In this document: positions 20,314 to 28,807 of the stretch, in pieces
Layout of the letters: every line of letters begins with the position of its first letter
Position numbering within the stretch: the stretch's first letter is position 1
From: Xanthomonas sp. 10-10
Lineage (GTDB): Bacteria; Pseudomonadota; Gammaproteobacteria; Xanthomonadales; Xanthomonadaceae
Assembly: GCF_040182365.1 (NCBI RefSeq)
Contig: NZ_CP144460.1
Span: 2,728,001 to 2,792,000, forward strand
DNA: 64,000 bases
Reading direction: 5' to 3'
Made by a program: the position numbers and the translations under genes
Notes under the pieces: generated by a model
Database searches by the model: none
Seen by the model: the letters and a program-made list of their open reading frames with translations, nothing else
What the model was told of the DNA's origin: nothing

Positions 20314-21999
20314 TTACTCGGACTTGTTGCTGTTCAACTGTGCACGCAGCAGAGCGCCCAGCTGAGTCATGCCGCCCGACGCAGCGGAGGACTGGTATTC
20401 CTCCAGCGTTTCGCGCATTTCGGCATCGTCCTTGGCCTTGATCGACAGCTGCAGGGTGCGGCCCTTGCGGTCCATGCCCACAAACTTGGCTTCGATCTTG
20501 TCGCCGACCTTCAGGTGCTGGGTCGCATCGTCGACGCGCTCGTTGGCGATATCGCGTGCAGCGACGTAGCCTTCGATGCCGTCGGCCAGGTCGATCGTGG
20601 CGCCCTTGGCATCCACTTCACGCACAACGCCTTCGACCTTGGAACCCTTCGGGTTGGACGCCATGTACTGACCGAACGGGTCCTGCTCCAGCTGCTTGAC
20701 GCCCAGGCTGATGCGCTCGCGCTCCGGGTCCACTGCCAGCACAACGGCTTCCAGCGTGTCGCCCTTCTTGTAGTTGCGCACGACATCTTCGCCGGTGGTG
20801 TTCCAGCTGATGTCGGACAGGTGCACCAGACCGTCGATGCCGCCGTCCAGACCGATGAAGATGCCGAAGTCGGTGATCGACTTGATCTGACCGGACACCT
20901 TGTCGTTCTTCTTGTGGGTCGCAGCGAAGGTTTCCCACGGATTGGCGGCAACCTGCTTCATGCCCAGCGAGATGCGGCGACGCTCCTCGTCGACATCCAG
21001 CACCATCACCTCGACTTCGTCACCAACCTGCACAACCTTGGACGGGTTGACGTTCTTGTTGGTCCAATCCATCTCGGAGACGTGCACCAGACCTTCGACG
21101 CCCGGCTCGATCTCGACGAATGCGCCGTAATCGGTGACGTTGGAGACCTTGCCGAACACGCGGCTGTTGGCCGGGTAACGACGGGCGATGTTGTCCCACG
21201 GATCTTCGCCCAGCTGCTTCAGGCCGAGGCTGACGCGGTTACGCTCGCGATCGAACTTCAGCACGCGCACGTCCAGCTCGTCGCCGACGTTGACGACTTC
21301 GGACGGATGGCGCACGCGCTTCCAGGCCATGTCGGTGATGTGCAGCAGGCCGTCGATACCGCCCAGGTCCACGAACGCGCCGTAATCGGTCAGGTTCTTG
21401 ACGACACCCTTCAGGATCGCGCCTTCCTGCAGCTTGTCCATCAGCTGCTCGCGCTCTTCCGAGTGCTCGCTCTCGACCACGGCACGACGCGAGACCACCA
21501 CGTTGTTGCGCTTGCGGTCCAGCTTGATCAGCTTGAACTCGAGTTCCTTGCCTTCCAGGTAAGCCGGGTCGCGCACCGGGCGCACATCCACCAGCGAACC
21601 GGGCAGGAACGCGCGGACATCCTTGATGTCCACGGTGAAACCACCCTTGACCTTGCCACTGATGCGGCCGGTGATGGTTTCGTTCTTTTCCAACGCTTCT
21701 TCCAGCTCGTCCCAGACCATTGCGCGCTTGGCCTTCTCGCGCGACAACACGGTCTCGCCAAAGCCGTTTTCGATCGAGTCCAGCGCAACCTTGACCTGGT
21801 CGCCCACACCCACATCGATCTCGCCAGCGTCGTTACGGAACTGCTCGATCGGCACGATGCCTTCGGACTTCAGGCCAGCGTTGATCACCACCACGTCGCC
21901 GCGCACTTCCACGACGGTACCGGTGACGATGGAGCCCGGCTTCAGCTTCGCCAGATTGGCTTGACTGGCTTCGAACAGTTCAGCAAAAGATTCTGTCAT
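20314..21999 (-). CDS. rpsA: 30S ribosomal protein S1
   Basis: 561 residues with six S1 RNA-binding repeats, the usual count for proteobacteria (for example [21 protein letters not shown] in repeat 1 and [20 protein letters not shown] in repeat 3). It binds mRNA on the small subunit to aid initiation. ATG 21999 starts [10 protein letters not shown], the conserved beginning; the upstream open frame to 22086 is leader. It follows cmk on the same strand, with a leader of 183 bases that may hold autoregulatory structure. Confidence 0.98.
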   Translation of the reverse strand: MTESFAELFEASQANLAKLKPGSIVTGTVVEVRGDVVVINAGLKSEGIVPIEQFRNDAGEIDVGVGDQVKVALDSIENGFGETVLSREKAKRAMVWDELEEALEKNETITGRISGKVKGGFTVDIKDVRAFLPGSLVDVRPVRDPAYLEGKELEFKLIKLDRKRNNVVVSRRAVVESEHSEEREQLMDKLQEGAILKGVVKNLTDYGAFVDLGGIDGLLHITDMAWKRVRHPSEVVNVGDELDVRVLKFDRERNRVSLGLKQLGEDPWDNIARRYPANSRVFGKVSNVTDYGAFVEIEPGVEGLVHVSEMDWTNKNVNPSKVVQVGDEVEVMVLDVDEERRRISLGMKQVAANPWETFAATHKKNDKVSGQIKSITDFGIFIGLDGGIDGLVHLSDISWNTTGEDVVRNYKKGDTLEAVVLAVDPERERISLGVKQLEQDPFGQYMASNPKGSKVEGVVREVDAKGATIDLADGIEGYVAARDIANERVDDATQHLKVGDKIEAKFVGMDRKGRTLQLSIKAKDDAEMRETLEEYQSSAASGGMTQLGALLRAQLNSNKSE

Positions 22000-22182
22000 T
22001 TGGATTTTACTCAGTTGAACACACGGGCGCCGGTCGTCGGGTTGCGACAGAGACGGACCGCCCAGCCTGTTGGTCGACCCCAACAACGAGTCGGTTTAGA
22101 AGTAGTAGAACCGCCACGCAGGATGCGCGACGGAGCCTTGGAACGCCTTACGGTCGGCGGGACCTGCCCGCTTGCGGAACGC

Positions 22183-22866
22183 TTACGACGACGTGCGGGC
22201 GGACAACACCCCGACCACACGCTGGACGACATCCTCGATCCCTATGCCGCTGGTATCGATCAGCACGGCGTCTTCGGCCGGCCGCAATGGCGCCACCACC
22301 CGCTGGGCATCTCTGGCATCTCGGGCCATGATCTCGCGCAGCAGGTCGTCAAAGATAACCGAAACACCCTTTTCCATCAACTGTTTATGGCGACGGCCCG
22401 CACGTTCTTCGGCACTGGCGGTCAGGAAAACCTTAAATGCGGCATCCGGGAAGATCACCGTCCCCATGTCGCGCCCATCGGCGACCAGGCCGGGAGCGCG
22501 CCTGAATGCGCGTTGGCGCTCCTTCAGCGCGCTGCGCACCTCGGGAATCGCCGCAATCGCCGAGGCCAGGGCGCCGGTGGTTTCCAGGCGCAGTTCGCCG
22601 GTCGCATCCACGCCATTGACCAGCACCCGCAGCCCCGCCTCGCCCGCATCGTCGAACTCGACCCTGGTGTCGAAGGTGCAGCGCACCAGCGCGGCCGGGT
22701 CGGAGACATCCAGATCGGCCCAGCTCGCCGCCACGCCCACCGCGCGGTAGAGTGCGCCCGAATCGAGGTAGTGCCAGCCCAGCCGGGCAGCCACGATGCG
22801 GCTGACCGTGCCCTTGCCGGCGCCGGAGGGACCATCGATGGTGAGGACGGGCGAGAGGTCGGTCAT
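22183..22866 (-). CDS. cmk: Cytidylate kinase
   Basis: 227 residues. It phosphorylates CMP and dCMP. The P-loop GPSGAGKGT is at residues 12-20; [15 protein letters not shown], the [13 protein letters not shown] motif and the RxxRR-like lid segment ([12 protein letters not shown]) are all in place. It heads the cmk-rpsA-ihfB-lapAB cluster. Confidence 0.97.
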   Translation of the reverse strand: MTDLSPVLTIDGPSGAGKGTVSRIVAARLGWHYLDSGALYRAVGVAASWADLDVSDPAALVRCTFDTRVEFDDAGEAGLRVLVNGVDATGELRLETTGALASAIAAIPEVRSALKERQRAFRRAPGLVADGRDMGTVIFPDAAFKVFLTASAEERAGRRHKQLMEKGVSVIFDDLLREIMARDARDAQRVVAPLRPAEDAVLIDTSGIGIEDVVQRVVGVLSARTSS

Positions 22867-23038
22867 TCATGTTTCCGGAAGGTCATCAGGCGATAGTGTA
22901 GCGCCGCTCGCAGCGATTGCGATGCAACCACTTGAAAGCACGACGAAAAGCCGGTTAGAATTGCCGGCTTAATTCCGGGTGCAGCCTCGATCGCGCGCAC
23001 TCTTCCATCGAACCCAACCGTTTACGCCGAGGTGTGCC

Positions 23039-23164
23039 ATGAAAGTCCTGTCCTCCCTGAAGTCTGCGAAGACCCGTCACCGCGACTGCAAGGTGGTCCG
23101 CCGCCGCGGCAAGGTCTTCGTGATCTGCAAGTCGAACCCGCGTTTCAAGGCGCGTCAGCGCTAA
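23039..23164 (+). CDS. rpmJ: 50S ribosomal protein bL36, zinc-free type
   Basis: 41 residues, [14 protein letters not shown] at the start and NPRFKARQR at the end. This is the slightly longer paralogue type of L36 with an [13 protein letters not shown] insertion; it has only two cysteines (C17, C30) rather than the C-C-C-H zinc site. The start at 23039 is set by the family N-terminus; the frame is open 20 codons further up. A terminator follows within 35 bases. Confidence 0.93.
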
Positions 23165-23194
23165 GTAATTGCTGCGCGTGCCAGACCCGAGAAA

Positions 23195-23217
23195 GCCGCC
23201 TCCGGGCGGTTTTTTCT
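23195..23217 (+). terminator. Rho-independent terminator of rpmJ
   Basis: CCGCC-TCCG-GGCGG hairpin at 23196-23209 followed by a run of six T (23210-23215), 31 bases past the rpmJ stop codon. Confidence 0.85.
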
Positions 23218-23374
23218 TGGCCGATGCCTGATGCGCCGCCGTCCCTGGCGCGTTGAGACGCGGCCTGCGGCCACACGCTGACGCGGCCGCCGATCGGTAT
23301 GCACCGCGCCGACGCCTGCTGTGGTTTTTTGCTGTAATCACCGTCCGAATCTTGTCCACTGGGGAGTAGATGAC

Positions 23375-23704
23375 ATGCGCAACCGTTTGTTAGTCCTGCC
23401 GCTGATCGCGCTGATGGGGATCAGTGCCGCCGCGTCTGCCGAAACGCTGCTGGTCGATCGTGCACAGCAAAAGCCCGCCGCCGCCCTGCCCCTGCGTGGC
23501 GACAGCATGAGCCAGGTCGAAGGCCGCTACGGTGCGCCGCAGGAAAAGCTCGACCCGCGCGGCGGTCAGAAGCGCCAGTGGCCGACGATCCACCGCTGGG
23601 TGTATCCGGCATTCACCGTGTACTTCGAAAAAAGCAAGGTGATCGATGTGGTGGCCAACCAGGCCGACGCCAACGAGATCGGGCCGAAGCCGCCGATCAA
23701 GTAG
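23375..23704 (+). CDS. Small exported protein of unknown function
   Basis: 109 residues from ATG 23375, with GGGGAG nine bases upstream. A Sec signal peptide (MRNRLLVLPLIALMGISAAASA) is followed by about 85 residues with RGDSMSQVEGRYGAPQEK, the kind of 'SMxxVExRYGxP' segment seen in BamE/SmpA-like or other small periplasmic proteins, and WVYPAFTVYFEKSKVIDVV. The pattern suggests an outer-membrane- or periplasm-associated mini-domain of the SmpA/OmlA type, without a lipobox. It stands alone on the plus strand. Confidence 0.7.
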   Translation: MRNRLLVLPLIALMGISAAASAETLLVDRAQQKPAAALPLRGDSMSQVEGRYGAPQEKLDPRGGQKRQWPTIHRWVYPAFTVYFEKSKVIDVVANQADANEIGPKPPIK

Positions 23705-23932
23705 GACTTGAGATCACCTCGGCCAGTTTGCAGACATCGCGCTGCAGGTCCGGCCCAATGCGTCGCATCACAACGTAGCTGGTCCGTCAGCACTCGGACA
23801 TGCGTTGCTGCGAATCTGCATCAATGCCTGGCGCGGCAACCTGCGCCAGGATCGCAAGAGCCTGCACTCGGGTGCGGGGTATCGATGAACGTCCGGGCCG
23901 CTGTCCGGACACCAAGATGAGTATTGCCTGGC

Positions 23933-24967
23933 ATGACCGACCGTCTTCGCTTTCCCGCCGAGTGGGAACCCCAATCCGCCGTGCTGCTTGCGTGGCCGCA
24001 TGCCGGTACCGATTGGGCCGAGCGCCTGGCAGATGTGGAAGAGACCTACATCGCGCTGGTCACCGCGATCTCCCGCTTCGAACCGGTGGTCATCTGCGTG
24101 GCCGATGACGATCTGCAGATCTATGCCGAAGCGCGGCTGCGTTCGGCGCGGGTGGACATGACACGCGTGCGGTTCGTGATCGCCGCCTACAACGACACCT
24201 GGCTGCGCGATTCCGGCCCGATCACGCTGCGCCAGGATGGCGGCTTCCGCCTGATGGACTTCCGCTTCACCGGCTGGGGCGGCAAGTTCGAGGCCGGCCT
24301 GGACGACCAATTGGTGAGCTCGCTGGAAGCGGCACAGGTCTTCGTGCCCGCCCCGGTGCAGACGGTGGATTTTGCGCTGGAAGGTGGTGCGATCGAGACC
24401 GACGGCGCCGGCACCCTGCTCACTACCTGGACCTGCCTGCACGAACGTCACCCGCAGCGCACCCGTGAGTCGCTGAGCAGCGATCTTGCTGCATGGCTGT
24501 CGCAGGATCGGGTGCTGTGGCTGGACCATGGCTACCTCGAGGGCGACGACACCGACGCGCATATCGATACGCTGGCGCGCTTTGCCGGCCCGGATGCAAT
24601 CGTCTACCAGGGCTGCGATGTTCCGGGCGATTCGCACTACGCCGAACTGCAGGCGATGGGCAACGAGCTGGCAGCGCTGCGCACCGCCGACGGCCAGCCG
24701 TACCGCCTGTTCGTGCTGCCGTGGGCCGAGCCGATCCTGGATCAGGGCCGTCGCCTGGCCGCGTCGTATGCCAACTTCCTGATCGTCAATGGCGCGGTGC
24801 TGATGCCGGCGTATGGCGACAAGGCCGATGCGACCGCGCAGGCAGTGCTGGCCGAAGCGTTTCCGCAGCACGAAATCGTGCCGGTGCCGTGCCGTGCGCT
24901 GATCTGGCAGAACGGCAGCCTGCATTGTCTGACCATGCAGCTGCCGGCCGGCCTGCTCGCCGCCTAG
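23933..24967 (+). CDS. aguA: Agmatine deiminase
   Basis: 344 residues. It hydrolyses agmatine to N-carbamoylputrescine and ammonia. Guanidino-group-modifying (GME) fold motifs: NDTWLRDSGP, FALEGGAIETDGAGTLL, LDHGYLEGDDTDAHID and the catalytic cysteine near the end in NGSLHCLTMQ. ATG 23933 is chosen; the open frame starts three codons earlier at TTG. Its product is the substrate of the enzyme encoded 112 bases downstream. Confidence 0.96.
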   Translation: MTDRLRFPAEWEPQSAVLLAWPHAGTDWAERLADVEETYIALVTAISRFEPVVICVADDDLQIYAEARLRSARVDMTRVRFVIAAYNDTWLRDSGPITLRQDGGFRLMDFRFTGWGGKFEAGLDDQLVSSLEAAQVFVPAPVQTVDFALEGGAIETDGAGTLLTTWTCLHERHPQRTRESLSSDLAAWLSQDRVLWLDHGYLEGDDTDAHIDTLARFAGPDAIVYQGCDVPGDSHYAELQAMGNELAALRTADGQPYRLFVLPWAEPILDQGRRLAASYANFLIVNGAVLMPAYGDKADATAQAVLAEAFPQHEIVPVPCRALIWQNGSLHCLTMQLPAGLLAA

Positions 24968-25079
24968 GCGTTGCGTTTGACGCGGCTGCACACGCTGCGT
25001 CGTTTCTTGTTCCGGCCGGCAGGCCGGTGTTATGCCATGGCGCGCTACCTTAGTGCGCACCTTTGCAGGATGAGATGCC

Positions 25080-25964
25080 ATGTCCGGTCACGTTCTTTCT
25101 GTCGCGCTGATTCAGGAGCGCAACCACGGCGACGCCGAGGCCAACCTGGCCATCATCGAATCGCGCGTGGCCGAAGCCGCCGCACAGGGCGCCAAGCTGG
25201 TGCTGCTGCAGGAGCTGCATAACGGCGCATATTTCTGTCAGCACGAGTCGGTGGACGAATTCGATCTGGCCGAGCCAATCCCCGGCCCGAGCACCGAGCG
25301 CCTGAGTGCGCTGGCCAGACAGCACGGCGTGGTGCTGGTCGCCTCGTTGTTCGAGCGCCGTGCCGCCGGCCTGTATCACAACACAGCAGTGGTGTTCGAA
25401 AAGGACGGCCGCCTGCTCGGCAAGTACCGCAAGATGCACATCCCCGACGACCCGGGCTTCTACGAGAAGTTCTATTTCACGCCGGGCGATCTGGGCTTCA
25501 CGCCGATCGACACCTCGGTGGGCCGCCTGGGCGTGCTGGTGTGCTGGGACCAGTGGTATCCGGAGGCCGCGCGCCTGATGGCGCTGGCCGGTGCGGAACT
25601 ACTGCTCTACCCCACCGCGATCGGCTGGGATCCGGACGACCAGCAACCCGAGCAGGAGCGTCAGCGCGATGCGTGGATCCTGAGCCATCGTGGGCATGCG
25701 GTTGCCAATGGCGTGCCGGTGCTGTCGTGCAACCGCGTCGGCCATGAGCCCTCGCCGCTGGGCGCGTCCGGCATCCAGTTCTGGGGCAACAGCCATGTGC
25801 TGGGGCCGCAAGGCGAGTTCATCGCCGAAGCCGGCCAGGACCCGACCGTGCTGATCTGCGATGTCGATCTGCAGCGCAGCGAGCATGTGCGGCGCATCTG
25901 GCCGTTCCTGCGCGACCGTCGCATCGACGCGTATGGCGACCTGCTCAAGCGTTACATCGACTGA
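25080..25964 (+). CDS. aguB: N-carbamoylputrescine amidase
   Basis: 294 residues, nitrilase superfamily. It converts N-carbamoylputrescine to putrescine, CO2 and ammonia. The catalytic Glu (VLLQELHNGAYF), Lys (GKYRKMHIPDD) and Cys (VLVCWDQWYPEAARL) are all present. It is the second step after aguA, giving an arginine-decarboxylase-dependent route to putrescine. It starts after GCAGGATGAG-type ribosome sequence and is followed four bases later by a GNAT gene. Confidence 0.96.
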   Translation: MSGHVLSVALIQERNHGDAEANLAIIESRVAEAAAQGAKLVLLQELHNGAYFCQHESVDEFDLAEPIPGPSTERLSALARQHGVVLVASLFERRAAGLYHNTAVVFEKDGRLLGKYRKMHIPDDPGFYEKFYFTPGDLGFTPIDTSVGRLGVLVCWDQWYPEAARLMALAGAELLLYPTAIGWDPDDQQPEQERQRDAWILSHRGHAVANGVPVLSCNRVGHEPSPLGASGIQFWGNSHVLGPQGEFIAEAGQDPTVLICDVDLQRSEHVRRIWPFLRDRRIDAYGDLLKRYID

Positions 25965-25968
25965 TCGC

Positions 25969-26496
25969 ATGCCCGTCGAGCTGCGTGCAGTCCGCGATGC
26001 GGACATCCCGGCGATCACCGCGATCTATGCGGAGCAGATCGCCGGGTTCAACACCTACGAATACAGCGCGCCGTCGAGCGCGGAAATGCATGCGCGCATG
26101 CGCGCGATCGTGGATGCCGGTTACCCGTATCTGGTGGCAGAACATGATGGCGCCGTTGTCGGCTACGCCTACGCCAGCGCCTATCGCGCACGTGCGGGCT
26201 ATCGCTGGACGGTGGAGAATTCGATCTATCTCGCTGCCGACATGCAGGGCCGCGGGATCGGCAAGGCGCTGCTGGGCGAGCTGATCGCACGCTGCGAGCA
26301 GCGTGGCGATCGGCAAATGATTGCGGTGATCGGCGATGCCGGTAACCAGGCATCGCTGCGGCTGCATGAACGTTTTGGATTTCGCACGGTCGGAGTGTTC
26401 ACCGGTATCGGCCGCAAACAGGATCGCTGGCTGGACGGCGTGCAGATGCAACGCGCGCTCGGCCCAGGCGACACCGTCCCCCCTTCTGATGAATGA
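25969..26496 (+). CDS. GNAT N-acetyltransferase, phosphinothricin acetyltransferase-like
   Basis: 175 residues from ATG 25969, four bases after aguB. GNAT motif A is QGRGIGKALLGELI; N-terminal LRAVRDADIPAITAIYAEQI, YRWTVENSIYLAADM and LRLHERFGFRTVGVF fit the Pat/YncA subgroup that acetylates phosphinothricin, methionine sulfone/sulfoximine and related amino acids. The neighbouring polyamine genes raise the alternative of a polyamine acetyltransferase, but the motif layout favours the Pat-like group. Confidence 0.88.
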   Translation: MPVELRAVRDADIPAITAIYAEQIAGFNTYEYSAPSSAEMHARMRAIVDAGYPYLVAEHDGAVVGYAYASAYRARAGYRWTVENSIYLAADMQGRGIGKALLGELIARCEQRGDRQMIAVIGDAGNQASLRLHERFGFRTVGVFTGIGRKQDRWLDGVQMQRALGPGDTVPPSDE

Positions 26497-27721
26497 CCCC
26501 ATGACCGAGCAGACTCCCCACCTTCTGGACGATGCACTGTCCGGCCAGCCGCACCGCATCGTCGAACGCGACGGCGTGCGCTACACCTTGCTGGGGACTG
26601 CCCACGTCTCGCTGGCGAGCGTCGCCGCGGTGCAGCGGGCGATCGGCAGCGGCCGCTACGATGCGGTAGCGGTGGAACTGGACGCGCAACGGCTGCAGGC
26701 GCTCAGCGACCCGGACGCACTGGCCCGGCTGGATCTGGTGCAGGTGATCCGCAAGGGGCGCGTGGCCTTGTTTGCCGCCAACCTGGCATTGGCCGCCTAT
26801 CAGCGCCGGCTGGCCAAACAGCTCGGCATCGAGCCGGGCGCGGAATTGAAGGAAGCGGTGAATCTGGCGCGTGCGCAGGGACTGCCGGTGCACCTGATCG
26901 ATCGCGAAGTCGGGCTGACCTTCAAGCGTGCGTCCGGGCGGTTGGGATTCTTCGGCAAGATGAAACTGGCTGGCGGCCTGCTCGGCGGCCTGTTTGCGGC
27001 CGACGAGGTGGGCGAAGAGGAAATCGAGAAGCTCAAGCAGGGCGACATGCTGGAGGCAAGCTTCGGCGACTTCGCCAGCGAGAGCCCGGAGCTGTACGAG
27101 ACGGTGATTGCCGAGCGCGATCGCTACATGGCCACGCGCCTGCGCGAGGAAGCCGGTGCCGGTCAGCACGAAGTGCTGGCGGTCGTCGGCGCCGGACATC
27201 TGGCCGGGCTTGCGCGGCATCTGGAACAGGACACCGATGCGCCCGGCCCGCTGCGCGAGTCGCTGGAATACGTGCAGCAGCGCAAGCGCGTTCCCTGGAT
27301 CACGCTGGGCATCCTGGCGGTGATCATTACCGGCATCGGCATCGGCTTCTGGCGCGGCGGCCTGAGCATGGGCACCGACCTGTTGCTGCAGTGGGCGATG
27401 TACACCGGCGGCCTGGCCGCGCTAGGCTGCCTGCTGGCCGGCAGCCACCCGCTGAGCATCCTGACCGCAGCACTGGTTGCACCGTTCAAGCCGTTCCGGC
27501 TGAGCGTACCGACCGGTGCCTTCGCGGCGTTGGTCGAAGTGCATATGCGCAAGCCGGCTTATGGGGATTTCCTGTCGCTGCGCGACGATGCGCAGACCCT
27601 GCGCGGCTGGTATCGCAATCGCGTGTCGCGGGTGGTGCTGACGTTTCTACTGACCAACTTCGGCAGCATGGCCGGGGTGTGGCTGGCCGGCGTGCAGATC
27701 TTCAATCGCCTGCATGGGTGA
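26489..27721 (+). CDS. TraB-family membrane protein
   Basis: 410 residues from ATG 26489 (an ATG at 26501 is equally possible). The TraB domain spans about residues 25-280: LLGTAHVSLASV, YDAVAVELDAQRL, KEAVNLARAQGLPVHLIDREV and VVGAGHLAGL carry the family's GTAH, E-L-D and GAGH signatures. Several membrane helices follow (about 300-320, 330-350, 355-375, 390-410). TraB/PrgY proteins are linked to pheromone inactivation in enterococci and to mitochondrial roles in eukaryotes; the function in Xanthomonas is unknown. It overlaps the GNAT stop by 8 bases, so the two are coupled. Confidence 0.88.
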   Translation: MNDPMTEQTPHLLDDALSGQPHRIVERDGVRYTLLGTAHVSLASVAAVQRAIGSGRYDAVAVELDAQRLQALSDPDALARLDLVQVIRKGRVALFAANLALAAYQRRLAKQLGIEPGAELKEAVNLARAQGLPVHLIDREVGLTFKRASGRLGFFGKMKLAGGLLGGLFAADEVGEEEIEKLKQGDMLEASFGDFASESPELYETVIAERDRYMATRLREEAGAGQHEVLAVVGAGHLAGLARHLEQDTDAPGPLRESLEYVQQRKRVPWITLGILAVIITGIGIGFWRGGLSMGTDLLLQWAMYTGGLAALGCLLAGSHPLSILTAALVAPFKPFRLSVPTGAFAALVEVHMRKPAYGDFLSLRDDAQTLRGWYRNRVSRVVLTFLLTNFGSMAGVWLAGVQIFNRLHG

Positions 27722-27750
27722 TTGAAAACCCTGTGGTCCATCGACGCAAC

Positions 27751-27816
27751 GTAGGAGCGCACCTGGGCGCGACGGGCGTTATCGATAGTGCGAGTCGCGC
27801 CCGGGTGCGCTCCTAC
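27751..27816. repeat. GTAG-type REP palindrome
   Basis: GTAGGAGCGCACCTGGGCGCGAC pairs with GTCGCGCCCGGGTGCGCTCCTAC over 23 bases with one G:T position, around a 20-base loop. It is the stem-loop type known from Stenotrophomonas and Xanthomonas, and lies between converging genes. A second copy is at 41202-41266. Confidence 0.8.
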
Positions 27817-27826
27817 GACGATGGCG

Positions 27827-28807
27827 TTACGGGGCAGCTGGCTGATCGGGCGCCAGCTGCAAGCGTACCCACACACCGTAGTGATCCGATGCCCAGCGGC
27901 CCTCGGCGTAAGGCGTGTCGAACAGGATGCGGGCCTCGCGGGCGAGCAGGCGGTTCTGCTGGAAGAAGACATGGTCGATCCGCGCCGGCGTGTCGAAGAC
28001 ATGCAGATTCAAGGTGCTGACCGAGGCATCGCTGTTGCGGTGCACGCTGCCATAGCTGTCGCCATAGCCTTTGCGTAGCGCCTCCAGATCCAGCGCGTCG
28101 GCGGCAGTATTGAAATCCCCGGCGATCACCACCGGCGCCTGCGCGCTGGTGGCAGCAATGAAGTCGAGCAGGTCCCCGACCTGGCGCGTGCGCGTTGCGG
28201 TACCGCGCGCATCGGCGCGTTCGTTGAGATGGGTGACGTAGACATTGACCGGCTGGCCATCCATGTCCACCTGCAGGTGCGCGGCAACCCGGTAGTCGTC
28301 CAGCGGTTGCAGCAGGCGCTGATGCCGCGCCAGCACCTTGCGCCGGCTCAGTAACGCATTGCCGTAGCGCTTGGGGGCGCCGGCAGGATCGACCGAGGCG
28401 AAGATCACCTCGTACCCCAGCTTGCGCGCCAGCCAGGCAGCCTGGTTTTCCACGCTGCCGCGCCGCTCGATGGCCTCCTGCAAGGCGATGACATCCGGCG
28501 CCAGTTGCTTGAGTTCCTTGGCGATGTAGGCGCGGCGCGCGGGCCAGTCTTCGCGATCGTGATGCAGGTTGAGCGTGACCAGGGTCAGTCCACGCGCAGA
28601 CGGGACTGAAACTGCCCGCCCTGCCCGGTCGCCGGCAGCCGTAGCGCCGCCCTGCCTTGACTGCACCGCAGCGGTCGATGGCCCAGCTTGACGCCGCTGG
28701 CCTGCCTGCGCGTGTGCGCAGCACACCGCCAGTGCGACGACGACGGCACCCAGGCTGGCGCAGCGCCTTTGCGGCCCTGCCCGTCCCGGCCAAGGCGCAG
28801 GCGTCAT
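27827..28807 (-). CDS. Secreted endonuclease/exonuclease/phosphatase-family protein
   Basis: 326 residues. The N-terminus has a signal peptide (about residues 14-36, ending AHAQA). The EEP fold is complete: VTLNLHHDRED, DVIALQEAIERRGS with the catalytic Glu, YVTHLNERADARGTATR, VIAGDFNTAADALDLE and RIDHVFF, ending GRWASDHYGVWVRL. Such enzymes are Mg2+-dependent phosphodiesterases acting on DNA, lipids or phosphorylated glycans. Its ATG overlaps the stop of the upstream glycosidase (ATGA), so it belongs to the carbohydrate operon, suggesting removal of phosphate-linked substituents from a glycan (inference). Confidence 0.85.
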   Translation of the reverse strand: MTPAPWPGRAGPQRRCASLGAVVVALAVCCAHAQAGQRRQAGPSTAAVQSRQGGATAAGDRAGRAVSVPSARGLTLVTLNLHHDREDWPARRAYIAKELKQLAPDVIALQEAIERRGSVENQAAWLARKLGYEVIFASVDPAGAPKRYGNALLSRRKVLARHQRLLQPLDDYRVAAHLQVDMDGQPVNVYVTHLNERADARGTATRTRQVGDLLDFIAATSAQAPVVIAGDFNTAADALDLEALRKGYGDSYGSVHRNSDASVSTLNLHVFDTPARIDHVFFQQNRLLAREARILFDTPYAEGRWASDHYGVWVRLQLAPDQPAAP

